Source: Pseudomonas sputi (GTDB lineage Bacteria > Pseudomonadota > Gammaproteobacteria > Pseudomonadales > Pseudomonadaceae). From it: a stretch of 64,000 nt of DNA. Position 1 is the first letter of the stretch. Every line of letters starts with the position of its first letter. A program made the translations under genes and the position numbers. Shown here one piece after another: positions 22,395-31,438 of the stretch. The notes beneath the pieces were generated by a model. That model searched no databases. It was not told the origin of the DNA and saw only the letters and a list, made by a program, of their open reading frames with translations. The stretch lies in the NCBI RefSeq assembly GCF_021603585.1, contig NZ_BQHI01000002.1:186001-250000 (forward strand). The letters run 5' to 3'.

Positions 22395-24638
22395 ATGGTA
22401 CAGGTGAGAGCACACCAGCCGATCAACACTGACGGCAGTATCAATCTCGAGGCTTGGCTCGATCATGCGGTCAGTGTCGATCTGGCACTGGATCGCGAAG
22501 CCTTGAAAGAGGCCTGCGAGTACGCTCGCCAGGCCGAGCAACAGTCCAATGCGGCGAAGAATCTCTGGTCCGAAGGCAGCGGCAGTTTCAGCACCGGCCT
22601 CGAGATCGCCGAGATCCTTGCCGACCTCAAGCTCGATCAGGATTCGCTGGTGGCTGCGGTGCTTTACCGTGGCGTACGCGAAGGCCAGATTGAACTCGCA
22701 GCGGTCAGCCAGCGCTTCGGCCCGGTGGTCGCCAAGCTGATCGATGGCGTGCTGCGCATGGCGGCGATCAGTGCCAGCCTCAGCCCTCGCCAGTCGATGG
22801 TGCTCGGCACTCAGGGCCAGGTGGAAAACCTGCGCAAGATGCTGGTGGCGATGGTCGACGACGTGCGTGTTGCACTGATCAAGCTCGCCGAACGCACCTG
22901 CGCGATCCGTGCGGTGAAAACCGCCGACGACGAAAAGCGTAACCGGGTCGCAAGGGAAGTGTTCGACATCTATGCGCCGCTCGCGCATCGACTCGGCATC
23001 GGTCATATCAAATGGGAACTGGAGGACTTGTCCTTCCGTTATCTGGAACCCGATCAATACAAACAGATCGCCAAGCTGCTGCACGAGCGGCGGCTCGACC
23101 GCGAGCGCTTCATCGCCGACGTGATGACCCAGCTCAAGGACGAATTGCAGGCCACCGGCGTCGAAGCCGACATCAGCGGCCGGGCCAAACACATCTATTC
23201 GATCTGGCGCAAAATGCAGCGCAAGGGTCTGGAATTCAGCCAGATCTATGACGTGCGTGCCGTGCGCGTGCTCGTACCGGAAATGCGCGATTGCTACACC
23301 GCGCTCGGCATCGTCCACACCCTGTGGCGGCACATCCCGAAAGAGTTCGACGACTACATCGCCAACCCGAAAGAGAACGGCTACCGCTCGCTGCACACGG
23401 CGGTAATCGGTCCGGAAGGCAAGGTGCTGGAAGTCCAGATCCGCACCCATTCGATGCACGAAGAGGCCGAACTCGGCGTCTGCGCGCACTGGCGCTACAA
23501 GGGCACTGACGTCAAGTCCGGCTCGAACCACTACGAAGAGAAAATCTCCTGGCTGCGTCAGGTCCTCGAGTGGCACGAAGAGCTGGGCGATATCGGTGGC
23601 CTGGCCGAACAGCTGCGGGTCGATATCGAGCCGGACCGGGTCTACATCTTCACGCCTGACGGTCACGCCATCGACTTGCCGAAAGGCGCGACGCCGCTGG
23701 ACTTCGCCTACCGCGTGCACACCGAAATCGGTCACAACTGCCGTGGCGCGAAGATCAACGGGCGCATCGTCCCGCTCAACTACAGCCTGCAGACCGGTGA
23801 ACAGGTCGAGATCATCACCAGCAAGCACGGCACTCCGAGCCGTGACTGGTTGAACCCGAATCTGGGCTATGTCACCACGTCCCGGGCGCGGGCGAAGATC
23901 GTGCACTGGTTCAAGTTGCAGGCGCGCGACCAGAACGTCGCGGCGGGCAAGACCCTGCTCGAGCGCGAACTCAATCGTCTCGGTCTGCCGGCGGTGGATT
24001 TCGACAAGCTGGCCGACAAAGCCAACATGAAAACCGCCGAAGACATGTTCGCCGCCCTCGGGGCTGGCGATCTGCGTCTGGCGCAACTGGTCAACCTGGC
24101 CCAACAACTGGTCGAGCCGGAACGCGGCAACGAGCAGCTGGAACTGATTCCGCGCAAGGCCACCGGCTACAAGCCGGGCAAGCGCGGCGACATTCAGATC
24201 CAGGGCGTCGGCAACCTGATGACCCAGATGGCCGGCTGCTGCCAGCCGTTGCCGGGCGATGCGATCGTCGGTTACATCACCCAGGGCCGTGGCGTGAGCA
24301 TTCACCGCCAGGACTGCGCCTCGGTGCTGCAACTGGCCGGACGCGAGCCGGAGCGGATCATCCAGGTCAGCTGGGGCCCGGTGCCGGTGCTCACCTATCC
24401 GGTGGACATCGTCATCCGCGCCTACGACCGTTCCGGTCTGCTGCGTGACGTCTCGCAGGTGCTGCTCAACGAGCGGATCAACGTGCTGGCGGTCAACACG
24501 CGCTCGAACAAGGAGGACAACACTGCGCTGATGTCCCTGACCATCGAGATTCCGGGGCTGGACGCGCTGGGGCGATTGCTGGGGCGGATTTCCCAGTTGC
24601 CGAACATCATCGAAACGCGGCGTAACCGGACTCCATGA
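22395..24638 (+). CDS. relA: GTP pyrophosphokinase RelA (ppGpp synthetase I)
   Basis: A 747-residue ribosome-associated (p)ppGpp synthetase. The N-terminal HD-like domain (about residues 25-180) has lost the HDxxED hydrolase signature (LYRGVREG sits at that place), as expected for a RelA-type monofunctional synthetase. The synthetase domain (about 240-350; YSIWRKMQRKGL, YDVRAVRVL), TGS (about 410-470) and a C-terminal ACT domain (about 665-745) follow. It overlaps mazG by four bases (ATGA). Confidence 0.95.
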   Translation: MVQVRAHQPINTDGSINLEAWLDHAVSVDLALDREALKEACEYARQAEQQSNAAKNLWSEGSGSFSTGLEIAEILADLKLDQDSLVAAVLYRGVREGQIELAAVSQRFGPVVAKLIDGVLRMAAISASLSPRQSMVLGTQGQVENLRKMLVAMVDDVRVALIKLAERTCAIRAVKTADDEKRNRVAREVFDIYAPLAHRLGIGHIKWELEDLSFRYLEPDQYKQIAKLLHERRLDRERFIADVMTQLKDELQATGVEADISGRAKHIYSIWRKMQRKGLEFSQIYDVRAVRVLVPEMRDCYTALGIVHTLWRHIPKEFDDYIANPKENGYRSLHTAVIGPEGKVLEVQIRTHSMHEEAELGVCAHWRYKGTDVKSGSNHYEEKISWLRQVLEWHEELGDIGGLAEQLRVDIEPDRVYIFTPDGHAIDLPKGATPLDFAYRVHTEIGHNCRGAKINGRIVPLNYSLQTGEQVEIITSKHGTPSRDWLNPNLGYVTTSRARAKIVHWFKLQARDQNVAAGKTLLERELNRLGLPAVDFDKLADKANMKTAEDMFAALGAGDLRLAQLVNLAQQLVEPERGNEQLELIPRKATGYKPGKRGDIQIQGVGNLMTQMAGCCQPLPGDAIVGYITQGRGVSIHRQDCASVLQLAGREPERIIQVSWGPVPVLTYPVDIVIRAYDRSGLLRDVSQVLLNERINVLAVNTRSNKEDNTALMSLTIEIPGLDALGRLLGRISQLPNIIETRRNRTP

Positions 24639-25477
24639 AACCGACCTACAGCCTTGAAGACCTGCTGCACCTGATGAACCGTCTGCGCGACCCGCAGTAC
24701 GGTTGCCCGTGGGACATCAAGCAGACTTACGCGACCATCGTCCCGCACACCCTTGAAGAGGCCTACGAAGTCGCCGACGCCATCGAGCGCGGCGATTTCG
24801 ACCACTTGCAGGGCGAACTGGGCGATCTGCTGTTTCAGGTGGTGTATTACAGCCAGCTGGCGCGGGAGGAGGGGCGGTTCGAATTCGCCGGGGTGGTCGA
24901 CAGCATCACTCGCAAGTTGATCCGTCGTCATCCGCACGTGTTCCCCACGGGCGATCTGTATGCGCCGCTGGACGTGCCGCGTCTGAGCGAAGAGCAGGTC
25001 AAGCAGCGCTGGGAGGAGATCAAGGCCGAAGAACGCGCCGAGAAATCCGCCGAGCCGCAGCAACTGTCGCTGCTCGACGATGTGCCTGCTGCGTTGCCGG
25101 CGTTGTCTCGATCGGCCAAGTTGCAGAAGCGCGCAGGGCAGGTCGGTTTCGACTGGCCGGATGCCTTGCCGGTGCTGGACAAGGTCCGTGAAGAGCTCGA
25201 TGAAGTGCTCGAAGCCATGTCCGAGAATGACCCGCAAGCGGTGGCCGACGAAATCGGCGACCTGCTGTTTTCCGTGGTCAACCTGGCCCGGCATCTGAAG
25301 GTCGATCCGGAAACCGCATTGCGTGGCGCCAACGCCAAGTTCGAACGACGTTTCCGTTTTATCGAACAGGCATTGCGCGACACCCATCGACCCATGGAAG
25401 ATTGCACCCTCGAAGAGTTGGACGCCCTGTGGGGCGAAGCCAAACGCCAGGAAAAGAATTCGCCCAGCTGTGGCTGA
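24635..25477 (+). CDS. mazG: Nucleoside triphosphate pyrophosphohydrolase MazG
   Basis: A 280-residue protein with two tandem MazG domains. Each carries the Mg2+-binding pattern: EEAYEVADAI with GELGDLLFQVV (about residues 35-75), and EELDEVLEAM with DEIGDLLFSVVN (about 185-225). A short charged linker separates them. It hydrolyses NTPs to NMP and PPi and is thought to sanitise aberrant nucleotides and moderate ppGpp. Its start overlaps the relA stop, which couples the stringent-response synthetase to this enzyme. Confidence 0.94.
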   Translation: MKPTYSLEDLLHLMNRLRDPQYGCPWDIKQTYATIVPHTLEEAYEVADAIERGDFDHLQGELGDLLFQVVYYSQLAREEGRFEFAGVVDSITRKLIRRHPHVFPTGDLYAPLDVPRLSEEQVKQRWEEIKAEERAEKSAEPQQLSLLDDVPAALPALSRSAKLQKRAGQVGFDWPDALPVLDKVREELDEVLEAMSENDPQAVADEIGDLLFSVVNLARHLKVDPETALRGANAKFERRFRFIEQALRDTHRPMEDCTLEELDALWGEAKRQEKNSPSCG

Positions 25478-25503
25478 GCCGTTGCCCAAGTGAGTAAGCA
25501 TCA

Positions 25504-26046
25504 ATGAGCCTTTCCCTTCGCGACCAGTTGCTCAAGGCAGGACTGGTCAACCAAAAGCAGGCCAAGCAGGTCAGCAAAGACAAACAGAAACAACAGCGCC
25601 TGGCCCACAAAGGCCAGATCGAACTGGATGACTCCCAGCAACGCGCCGCCCAGGAGGCCATGGCCGAGAAGGTCAAGCGCGACCAGGAGCTGAACCGTCA
25701 GCAGCAGGAAAAGGCGGAAGCCAAGGCCCGCGCTGCGCAGGTCAAGCAGTTGATCGAGGTCTCGCGGCTGCCGAAGCTGACGACCGAGGATTACTACAAC
25801 TTCGTCGACGACAAGAAGGTCAAGCGCATCTCGGTCAACACGCTGATGCGCAACAAGCTCAGCAGCGGCTCGCTGGCGATCGTGCACCATGCCGGCGGCT
25901 ACGAAGTGATTCCTCGTGAGGCGGCCCTGAAGATCCAGGAGCGTGATCCACAGCGCATCGTGCAGCTCAACGAGAAGGTCGAGGAGGTCAATGCCGAGGA
26001 CGATCCGTACGCGGCCTATGTGATCCCTGATGATCTGATGTGGTAA
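25504..26046 (+). CDS. DUF2058 domain-containing protein (YaiL family)
   Basis: A 180-residue, highly charged, helical protein. The N-terminal half (about residues 10-85) is Lys/Gln/Glu-rich and probably coiled coil; the C-terminal half contains the family segments LPKLTTEDYYNFVDDKKVKRI and HHAGGYEVIPREAALKI. DUF2058/YaiL proteins are described as nucleoprotein- or polynucleotide-associated, without a defined role. It lies 26 bp after mazG and is probably the last gene of that transcript; a hairpin terminator follows. Confidence 0.86.
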   Translation: MSLSLRDQLLKAGLVNQKQAKQVSKDKQKQQRLAHKGQIELDDSQQRAAQEAMAEKVKRDQELNRQQQEKAEAKARAAQVKQLIEVSRLPKLTTEDYYNFVDDKKVKRISVNTLMRNKLSSGSLAIVHHAGGYEVIPREAALKIQERDPQRIVQLNEKVEEVNAEDDPYAAYVIPDDLMW

Positions 26047-26088
26047 GCGGGTTTTGCCGGGCTGTGAAGCGGCCCTGAAATGCCCGAT

Positions 26089-26128
26089 AACGACAAACCC
26101 CGCACTCATGGCGGGGTTTGTCGTTTTC
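26089..26128. terminator. Bidirectional rho-independent terminator
   Basis: Long stem AACGACAAACCCCGC / GCGGGGTTTGTCGTT with a short loop, between the convergent DUF2058 gene and the 62-codon gene on the minus strand. Confidence 0.85.
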
Positions 26129-26145
26129 AATGCTGTGGTTTGGCT

Positions 26146-26334
26146 TCAGGCGGATTTCCGGTCCCGCTGCTGTTCCTGCAGTTCCAGTTCGGCCTTGTAG
26201 TTGTGGGCGTCGATCTCGTTGTGGAACATGCCGACCAGCAAGTCTTGTTGATGCACATCCCAGATCCGTACGCCGGCGGCTACGCCTTCATGGGACATGT
26301 GTGAATCGTCGCGTTCAGTTACTTTTACAGTCAT
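26146..26334 (-). CDS. Small conserved hypothetical protein (62 aa)
   Basis: A short acidic, histidine-containing protein (MTVKVTERDDSH...; GVRIWDVHQQDLLVGMFHNEIDAH...). It ends in a charged helix. It is not recognised as a named family. It is flanked by a terminator on one side and a relatively AT-rich 220-bp gap on the other, which suggests its own transcript. Sensible codon use and a plausible fold pattern support a real gene, but the evidence is modest. Confidence 0.6.
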   Translation of the reverse strand: MTVKVTERDDSHMSHEGVAAGVRIWDVHQQDLLVGMFHNEIDAHNYKAELELQEQQRDRKSA

Positions 26335-26557
26335 CTGCTAGCTCCAAATCTCAAGTTATCTGCAGCAAGGCGTGTGCAGGACTCCGTTATAGAATTTGTT
26401 AGTCTGCTAAGTAAACGCCCGATTTGTGCAATGTATTCTTGCGAAATCTGCAACAGCGCTGGAGCCCGCAGAAACCGCGACATTCAGTCGCAGGGCGGTA
26501 AGTTGCATGACAAACGTTTCATCTTGGCGCCGCTGAAAATGCTTTTCTCCAGGCGAA

Positions 26558-26588
26558 AAAAAACGCCCCGAACCAGTCGGGGCGTTTT
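26558..26588 (-). terminator. Rho-independent terminator of fabAB
   Basis: Stem AAAACGCCCCGA / TCGGGGCGTTTT, with a run of eight T on the minus strand, 25 bp past the fabB stop. Confidence 0.88.
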
Positions 26589-26612
26589 CATGTGCGGCTT
26601 GGCGGAAGGGAA

Positions 26613-27833
26613 TTACTTGCCTTCCCAACGCTTCAGCACGAGGGTGGCATTGGTGCCACCGAAGCCGAAGCTGTTGCTCATCACGGTATTGATGGTGGCG
26701 TTCTCGCGGGTCTTGGTCAGCACCGGCAAATCGGCCACTTCAGGGTCCAGTTCGTCGATGTTGGCCGAACCGGCGATGAAGTTGCCTTCCATCATCAGCA
26801 TGCAGTAGATCGCTTCGTGAACGCCGGCGGCGCCCAGGGAGTGACCCGACAGGCTCTTGGTGGAGCTGATGGCCGGGGCCTTGTCGCCGAACACTTCACG
26901 CACACCTTTCATTTCCGCGACGTCGCCGACCGGAGTCGAAGTGCCGTGGGTGTTCAGGTAGTCGATCGGGGTGTCGACGGTGGACAGCGCCTGCTGCATG
27001 CAGCGGATGGCGCCTTCGCCGCTTGGAGCCACCATGTCGTAGCCGTCGGACGTCGCGCCGTAGCCAACGATTTCCGCGTAGATCTTCGCACCACGGGCCA
27101 GAGCGTGTTCCAGCTCCTCGACCACGACCATGCCGCCACCACCGGCGATGACGAAACCGTCACGGTCGGCGTCGTAGGCGCGGGAGGCTTGTTCCGGGGT
27201 GTCGTTGCGCTTGCTGGACAGGGCGCCCATGGCGTCGAACAGGAACGACTGGCTCCAGTGTTCTTCTTCACCGCCGCCGGCGAACACGATGTCCTGCTTG
27301 CCCATCTGAATCTGTTCCATGGCGGTACCGATGCAGTGAGCACTGGTGGCGCAGGCAGAAGCGATGGAGTAGTTCAGGCCCTTGATCTTGAACGGGGTGG
27401 CCAGGCAAGCCGAAACGGTGCTGCTCATGGTCCGCGTTACACGGTATGGGCCGACGCGCTTGACGCCTTTCTCGCGCAGGATGTCCAGCGCTTCCATCTG
27501 GTTCAGGGTCGACGCGCCACCGGAACCTGCGATCAGGCCGGTACGCGGGTTGGACACCTGCTCTTCGGTCAGGCCAGAGTCGGCGATGGCGTCTTTCATG
27601 GCCAGGTAGGCGTAAGCCGCTGCGTGGCCGACGAAGCGATAGATCTTGCGATCGATCAGCTCTTCAAGGTTGAGGTCGATGGAGCCGGAAACCTGGCTAC
27701 GCAGACCCATTTCAGCATATTCCGGGTTGAACCGGATGCCAGGGCGGCTTGCACGCAGGTTAGCGGAGACGGTCTCTTTGTCATTGCCCAGGCACGAAAC
27801 GATGCCCAGACCAGTGATAACGACGCGGCGCAT
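26613..27833 (-). CDS. fabB: 3-oxoacyl-ACP synthase I FabB
   Basis: A 406-residue ketosynthase that elongates acyl-ACPs and is needed for unsaturated fatty acids. The catalytic triad is visible: Cys161 (SACATSAH), His in NTHGTSTP and His in [12 protein letters not shown]; the glycine-rich tail is [10 protein letters not shown]. It lies 11 bp downstream of fabA on the same strand, the standard fabAB operon. Confidence 0.96.
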   Translation of the reverse strand: MRRVVITGLGIVSCLGNDKETVSANLRASRPGIRFNPEYAEMGLRSQVSGSIDLNLEELIDRKIYRFVGHAAAYAYLAMKDAIADSGLTEEQVSNPRTGLIAGSGGASTLNQMEALDILREKGVKRVGPYRVTRTMSSTVSACLATPFKIKGLNYSIASACATSAHCIGTAMEQIQMGKQDIVFAGGGEEEHWSQSFLFDAMGALSSKRNDTPEQASRAYDADRDGFVIAGGGGMVVVEELEHALARGAKIYAEIVGYGATSDGYDMVAPSGEGAIRCMQQALSTVDTPIDYLNTHGTSTPVGDVAEMKGVREVFGDKAPAISSTKSLSGHSLGAAGVHEAIYCMLMMEGNFIAGSANIDELDPEVADLPVLTKTRENATINTVMSNSFGFGGTNATLVLKRWEGK

Positions 27834-27844
27834 GCGAATAACCC

Positions 27845-28360
27845 TTAGAAGTTGTCAGTGGAGGTGAACACGCCGACGCGGAGGCCTTCGGCGGTGTAGA
27901 TTTCGCGACCGTCGACAGTCACCGAACCGTCGGCGATGGCCAGGTTCAGCTTGCCCTTGAGGACGCGCTTGATATGAATGTTGTAGGTGACTTTCTTGGC
28001 GGTCGGCAAGACCTGGCCGAAGAATTTCACTTCGCCCGAACCCAGCGCACGGCCGCGGCCTGGCAGGCCTTGCCAGCCCAGGAAAAAGCCGACCAGTTGC
28101 CACATGGCGTCCAGACCCAGGCAGCCCGGCATCACCGGATCGCCTTCGAAGTGGCACGCGAAGAACCACAGGTCAGGGTTGATATCCAGCTCGGCGACCA
28201 ATTCACCTTTGCCGTACTTGCCGCCTTCTTCGCTGATCAGGGTGATGCGATCCACCATCAGCATGTTCGGGGCGGGCAGTTGCGCGTTACCTGGGCCGAA
28301 CAGCTCACCGCGACTGCAGCGCAGCAGGTCTTCCCGAGTAAAGGCGTTTTGTTTGGTCAT
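27845..28360 (-). CDS. fabA: 3-hydroxydecanoyl-ACP dehydratase/isomerase FabA
   Basis: A 171-residue hotdog enzyme that dehydrates 3-hydroxydecanoyl-ACP and isomerises the double bond, starting the anaerobic unsaturated fatty acid pathway. The active-site residues His70 ([13 protein letters not shown]) and Asp84 (LGLDAMWQ) are at the same positions as in E. coli FabA. It is the first gene of fabAB; a palindrome lies about 140 bp upstream. Confidence 0.96.
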   Translation of the reverse strand: MTKQNAFTREDLLRCSRGELFGPGNAQLPAPNMLMVDRITLISEEGGKYGKGELVAELDINPDLWFFACHFEGDPVMPGCLGLDAMWQLVGFFLGWQGLPGRGRALGSGEVKFFGQVLPTAKKVTYNIHIKRVLKGKLNLAIADGSVTVDGREIYTAEGLRVGVFTSTDNF

Positions 28361-28494
28361 GCGAGCTCCTCAATAATCCCATGCGGCAGGTGGGGCAAAT
28401 CTTCCCGGCCGATCGACGCGTTCATGCCTCGAACCGGCAGCCTACTCATAGACTATTGCGTTGTGGTGAAAGTCACAGCACCAAGGACATGAAT

Positions 28495-28508
28495 GTACAC
28501 TTGTGCAC
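28495..28508. promoter_or_regulatory. Candidate operator upstream of fabA
   Basis: Near-palindrome GTACAC-TT-GTGCAC (12 of 14 positions symmetric) in the 248-bp gap between fabA and the hybrid kinase gene. Its shape would suit a TetR-type fatty acid regulator, but no regulator can be assigned from the sequence. Confidence 0.35.
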
Positions 28509-28607
28509 TGAAATTTTTAATCAAGCCCCTTTTGAGGCCCGTTCGGGTGCCTAAGACTGCCGCACTTTCGCTTTTCACGCCAGTCGCAGATGCTCGAAAA
28601 GGCCTCT

Positions 28608-30509
28608 CTACTGCACCCAGCGCTGCAGAATCTGCTGCAGGTCATTGCGTTTGAAGGGCTTGGCCAGGTAATCGTTCATGCCCGCCGACAGGCAGTTTTC
28701 CCGGTCGCCCTGCAACGCATTGGCGGTCAGGGCAATGATCGGCACCTGGCCGCAGCCGGGCAGGCGGCGGATCTGTCGGGTCGCCTCGTAACCGTCGATG
28801 AGCGGCAGGCGACAATCCATCAGGATCGCTTCGAAACGGCTGTCCCCGGCACTGCGCACCGCCTGCACGCCATCGGTGGCGACACTGACGGTAAAGCCGA
28901 GGCTGCGCAGCATGGCTTCGATCACGGTCTGGTTGACCGGGTTGTCCTCGACCAGCAACACGTTGCGTCCTTCGCCGTGACTGGCGCCGTTCAGTGTGCG
29001 CGGTGCCGCCAGTGCAGGCAGTGCCTGCTTATATAGAGCCAGGGGTATTTCCAGGGTGAACACCGAGCCGCGACCTTCTTCACTCTGGGCGCGCAAGGTG
29101 CCGCCCATCCGCTCGGCGAGGGTGCGGGCAATCGGCAGGCCCAGACCGGTGCCGCCATAGCGACGGGAAATCGAGCTGTCAGCCTGCTGGAACGCGTTGA
29201 ACATCAGCTCCAGGCTCTCTGACGAAATGCCGATGCCGCTGTCACGCACCGCGCAGGTGAACCACAGCAACTCATGATCCAGCGATTGCCACTGCGCCTC
29301 GATACTGACGCTCCCCTGTTCGGTGAACTTCAGCGCATTGCCGACCAGGTTGACCAGAATCTGCCGGATCCGTGTCGGATCGCCCTGTACCTGCAAGTCG
29401 CGCATGTCTTCGGGAATCCGCAGTTGCAGGGCCAGTCCGCGTTGCGCGGCGCTGTGCTGGAACGACTGGGCGCAGGCGCCGATCAGGTCGGCGAGGTTGA
29501 ACGGAATGTGCTCCAGCTCGAGTTCCGAACGCTCGATGCGCGAGAAGTCCAGAATGTCGTTGATCACCTTGAGCAAGTGCTCGGTGGACTCGGAAGCCAG
29601 CGCCGCGTACTCGACCTGCTCCTCGGTCATGTCGGTGGTTTCCAGCAACTGCAGCATGCCCAGCACGCCGTTCATCGGAGTGCGCAGCTCATGGCTCATC
29701 ATCGCCAGGAAATCCGATTTGGCATTGTTGGCCTTTTCCGCCTCTTCGCGGGTCTGGATCAGTTGCGCCATCGCCTGATGCTGCTCGCGGCTGGCCTGTT
29801 CCAGCGCCTGGGCCAGGTTATTGATGTGCTGGGACAGGGCGCCCAGCTCGGTGTCATCGACAATCGGCAACGGGGTCTTGTAGTCGCCCTCCTGAATCGC
29901 CTTGACGGCATTGCCGATGTCGCGAATCGGCTGTGACAGACTGCCAGCCAGTCGCCGCGCCAGCACAAACGTGAAGAGCAGGGCGAACAACGCGAGAATC
30001 CCGGCCTTGAGCAAAATCTCCTGTTGCCGCTGACTGAAGGCATCGTTGGACAGGCCGACGATCACCCGCCCCAGATAATCTTCGCTGGACACGCCGGGGC
30101 TGCTCTTGCCGTCCTGAAAAAAATCGTTGTGCAAGGCGATGCGTTGCAGCCGCACCGGCGCCTGGAACACTTCGACCTGATGCGGACGATTGTGCGCATC
30201 CGCCGGTTGTTCGACGTAAGCGAGAATCCGGTTGGCGCTGTCCTGCACTTCCAGAAACCGCACGTTCGGCGTGGCCAGCGTGGCCTTGAGCAGACTTTCC
30301 AGGACTTCGTTGTTGCCGGAAATCACCCCGTATTCGGTGGCCGGTGCAAGCTGGTTGGCGATCAACTGGCCGGTGTGGTTCAGTTCCTGACGCAAATCCT
30401 GAATGCGTACGAAGGTGAAAAAGCTGATCAGCAGCAAGGTCAGCAACAGCGCAGGGCCCAGGCTGATCAACTGGGTGCGGGTGTTGATGTCCCAACGGCG
30501 GAAAATCAT
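28608..30509 (-). CDS. Hybrid sensor histidine kinase, PA1611-like
   Basis: A 633-residue inner-membrane hybrid kinase. It has TM1 at about residues 14-34, a periplasmic domain of about 130 residues, TM2 at about 167-186, HAMP, H-box MMSHELRTPMNG with His273, HATPase (DSGIGIS, YGGTGLGLPIA), and a receiver with Asp565 (ILMDCRLPLIDG). There is no HPt domain, so the phosphate must pass to a separate protein. The P. aeruginosa counterpart beside fabA (PA1611) works through HptB and contacts RetS. The start overlaps the upstream binding-protein stop by four bases (ATGA). Confidence 0.86.
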   Translation of the reverse strand: MIFRRWDINTRTQLISLGPALLLTLLLISFFTFVRIQDLRQELNHTGQLIANQLAPATEYGVISGNNEVLESLLKATLATPNVRFLEVQDSANRILAYVEQPADAHNRPHQVEVFQAPVRLQRIALHNDFFQDGKSSPGVSSEDYLGRVIVGLSNDAFSQRQQEILLKAGILALFALLFTFVLARRLAGSLSQPIRDIGNAVKAIQEGDYKTPLPIVDDTELGALSQHINNLAQALEQASREQHQAMAQLIQTREEAEKANNAKSDFLAMMSHELRTPMNGVLGMLQLLETTDMTEEQVEYAALASESTEHLLKVINDILDFSRIERSELELEHIPFNLADLIGACAQSFQHSAAQRGLALQLRIPEDMRDLQVQGDPTRIRQILVNLVGNALKFTEQGSVSIEAQWQSLDHELLWFTCAVRDSGIGISSESLELMFNAFQQADSSISRRYGGTGLGLPIARTLAERMGGTLRAQSEEGRGSVFTLEIPLALYKQALPALAAPRTLNGASHGEGRNVLLVEDNPVNQTVIEAMLRSLGFTVSVATDGVQAVRSAGDSRFEAILMDCRLPLIDGYEATRQIRRLPGCGQVPIIALTANALQGDRENCLSAGMNDYLAKPFKRNDLQQILQRWVQ

Positions 30510-31438
30510 GGGCGGCGCTCTCCTTCGGCCAGCTCTGCGGCAACAGACGCTTCATTGATCGGTTCTATCCCTAAGGAACGAGCCACCTGCGCATTACTTG
30601 AGACTTTGAAACGCCCGGGGTAGAGCGTGCGCGGCCAGGTGGCCGGTGGCCGGTCCAGCAGTTCGTCGAGCACAGCCAGCCAATCGTTCTGATCGCTGTA
30701 GGCACTGGCCAGACTACCGGCACGGACGAACGCGACATTCGGCCCGACCAGCGCCAGTTGCCGAGAGTAACTGCTGAGCAACAGGTTCTTCGCGGTTTTC
30801 GGGTTGTACAGATCGGGGTCGTCGAGGCCCAGCAGCACGTCGCTGGCTTTGAGTACAGTCTGCAAGGGGCGGCTGTCGTGGGTGTTGTCCCAGCGTTGCG
30901 GGACGATTTGCAGATTCAGCGGCTGGGCGGCCGATTGAAGCTCCTTGAGCAGGAACTCACTGTGCTGATCGAACAGCACGCCGACTCTCCGGGCCTGGGG
31001 CAGAATCCGCCGGATCAATTGCAACTGACGACTCAGCGGCGGATCGGCCCACAGCAGGCTCAAGTGGGACGGTTGCGCGTCGCCGAAGCGTTGTCGGGCC
31101 TGCAAGCGGCTGATGCGCAGGACCAACGTCGCCGGGCCCTGGGTTTCCTGCATGCGCCAGTCAAGGCTCGGCAGATCCAGCAGGATCAGGCGCAGACTCG
31201 ACGGCAACTTGCCCGGCGCCGGCAGGCTGGCCAGCGGCTGGAAATGCACGCGGTCGGTGGGGCGCAGCTCGCTCAGGGCCTGGACGAACGATTGCACCCC
31301 GGGGCTTTCTTCGGCGCCAGTCAGAAGAATGTCGGCCGCCTGCACCGCCATGCCATGCAGCCACGCTGTCAGGAACAGACAGAGCCCGGCCAGCCATTGG
31401 CCGAGCGTTGGCATCTTCCGTGACATGGCGTAACGCAT
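30506..31438 (-). CDS. Periplasmic ABC-type substrate-binding-like protein
   Basis: A 310-residue exported protein with a signal peptide ending near VQAAD. It resembles the periplasmic-binding-protein fold of the ABC_sub_bind type (RRVGVLFDQHSEFLLKELQ, SDVLLGLDDPDLYNPKTAKNLLLSSY, LALVGPNVAFVRAGSLASAY). No ABC permease or ATPase is adjacent; the gene is joined to a TonB receptor (zero-base gap) and to a hybrid kinase (ATGA overlap). It may therefore deliver a ligand to the kinase rather than to a transporter. GGAG precedes the first ATG; an ATG four codons later is an alternative. Confidence 0.78.
   Translation of the reverse strand: MRYAMSRKMPTLGQWLAGLCLFLTAWLHGMAVQAADILLTGAEESPGVQSFVQALSELRPTDRVHFQPLASLPAPGKLPSSLRLILLDLPSLDWRMQETQGPATLVLRISRLQARQRFGDAQPSHLSLLWADPPLSRQLQLIRRILPQARRVGVLFDQHSEFLLKELQSAAQPLNLQIVPQRWDNTHDSRPLQTVLKASDVLLGLDDPDLYNPKTAKNLLLSSYSRQLALVGPNVAFVRAGSLASAYSDQNDWLAVLDELLDRPPATWPRTLYPGRFKVSSNAQVARSLGIEPINEASVAAELAEGERRP

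Noticed and set aside
22347-24332. Long open frame on the minus strand opposite relA
   Set aside because: Antisense to a conserved RelA protein, with the same composition bias; no domain and no ribosome site.
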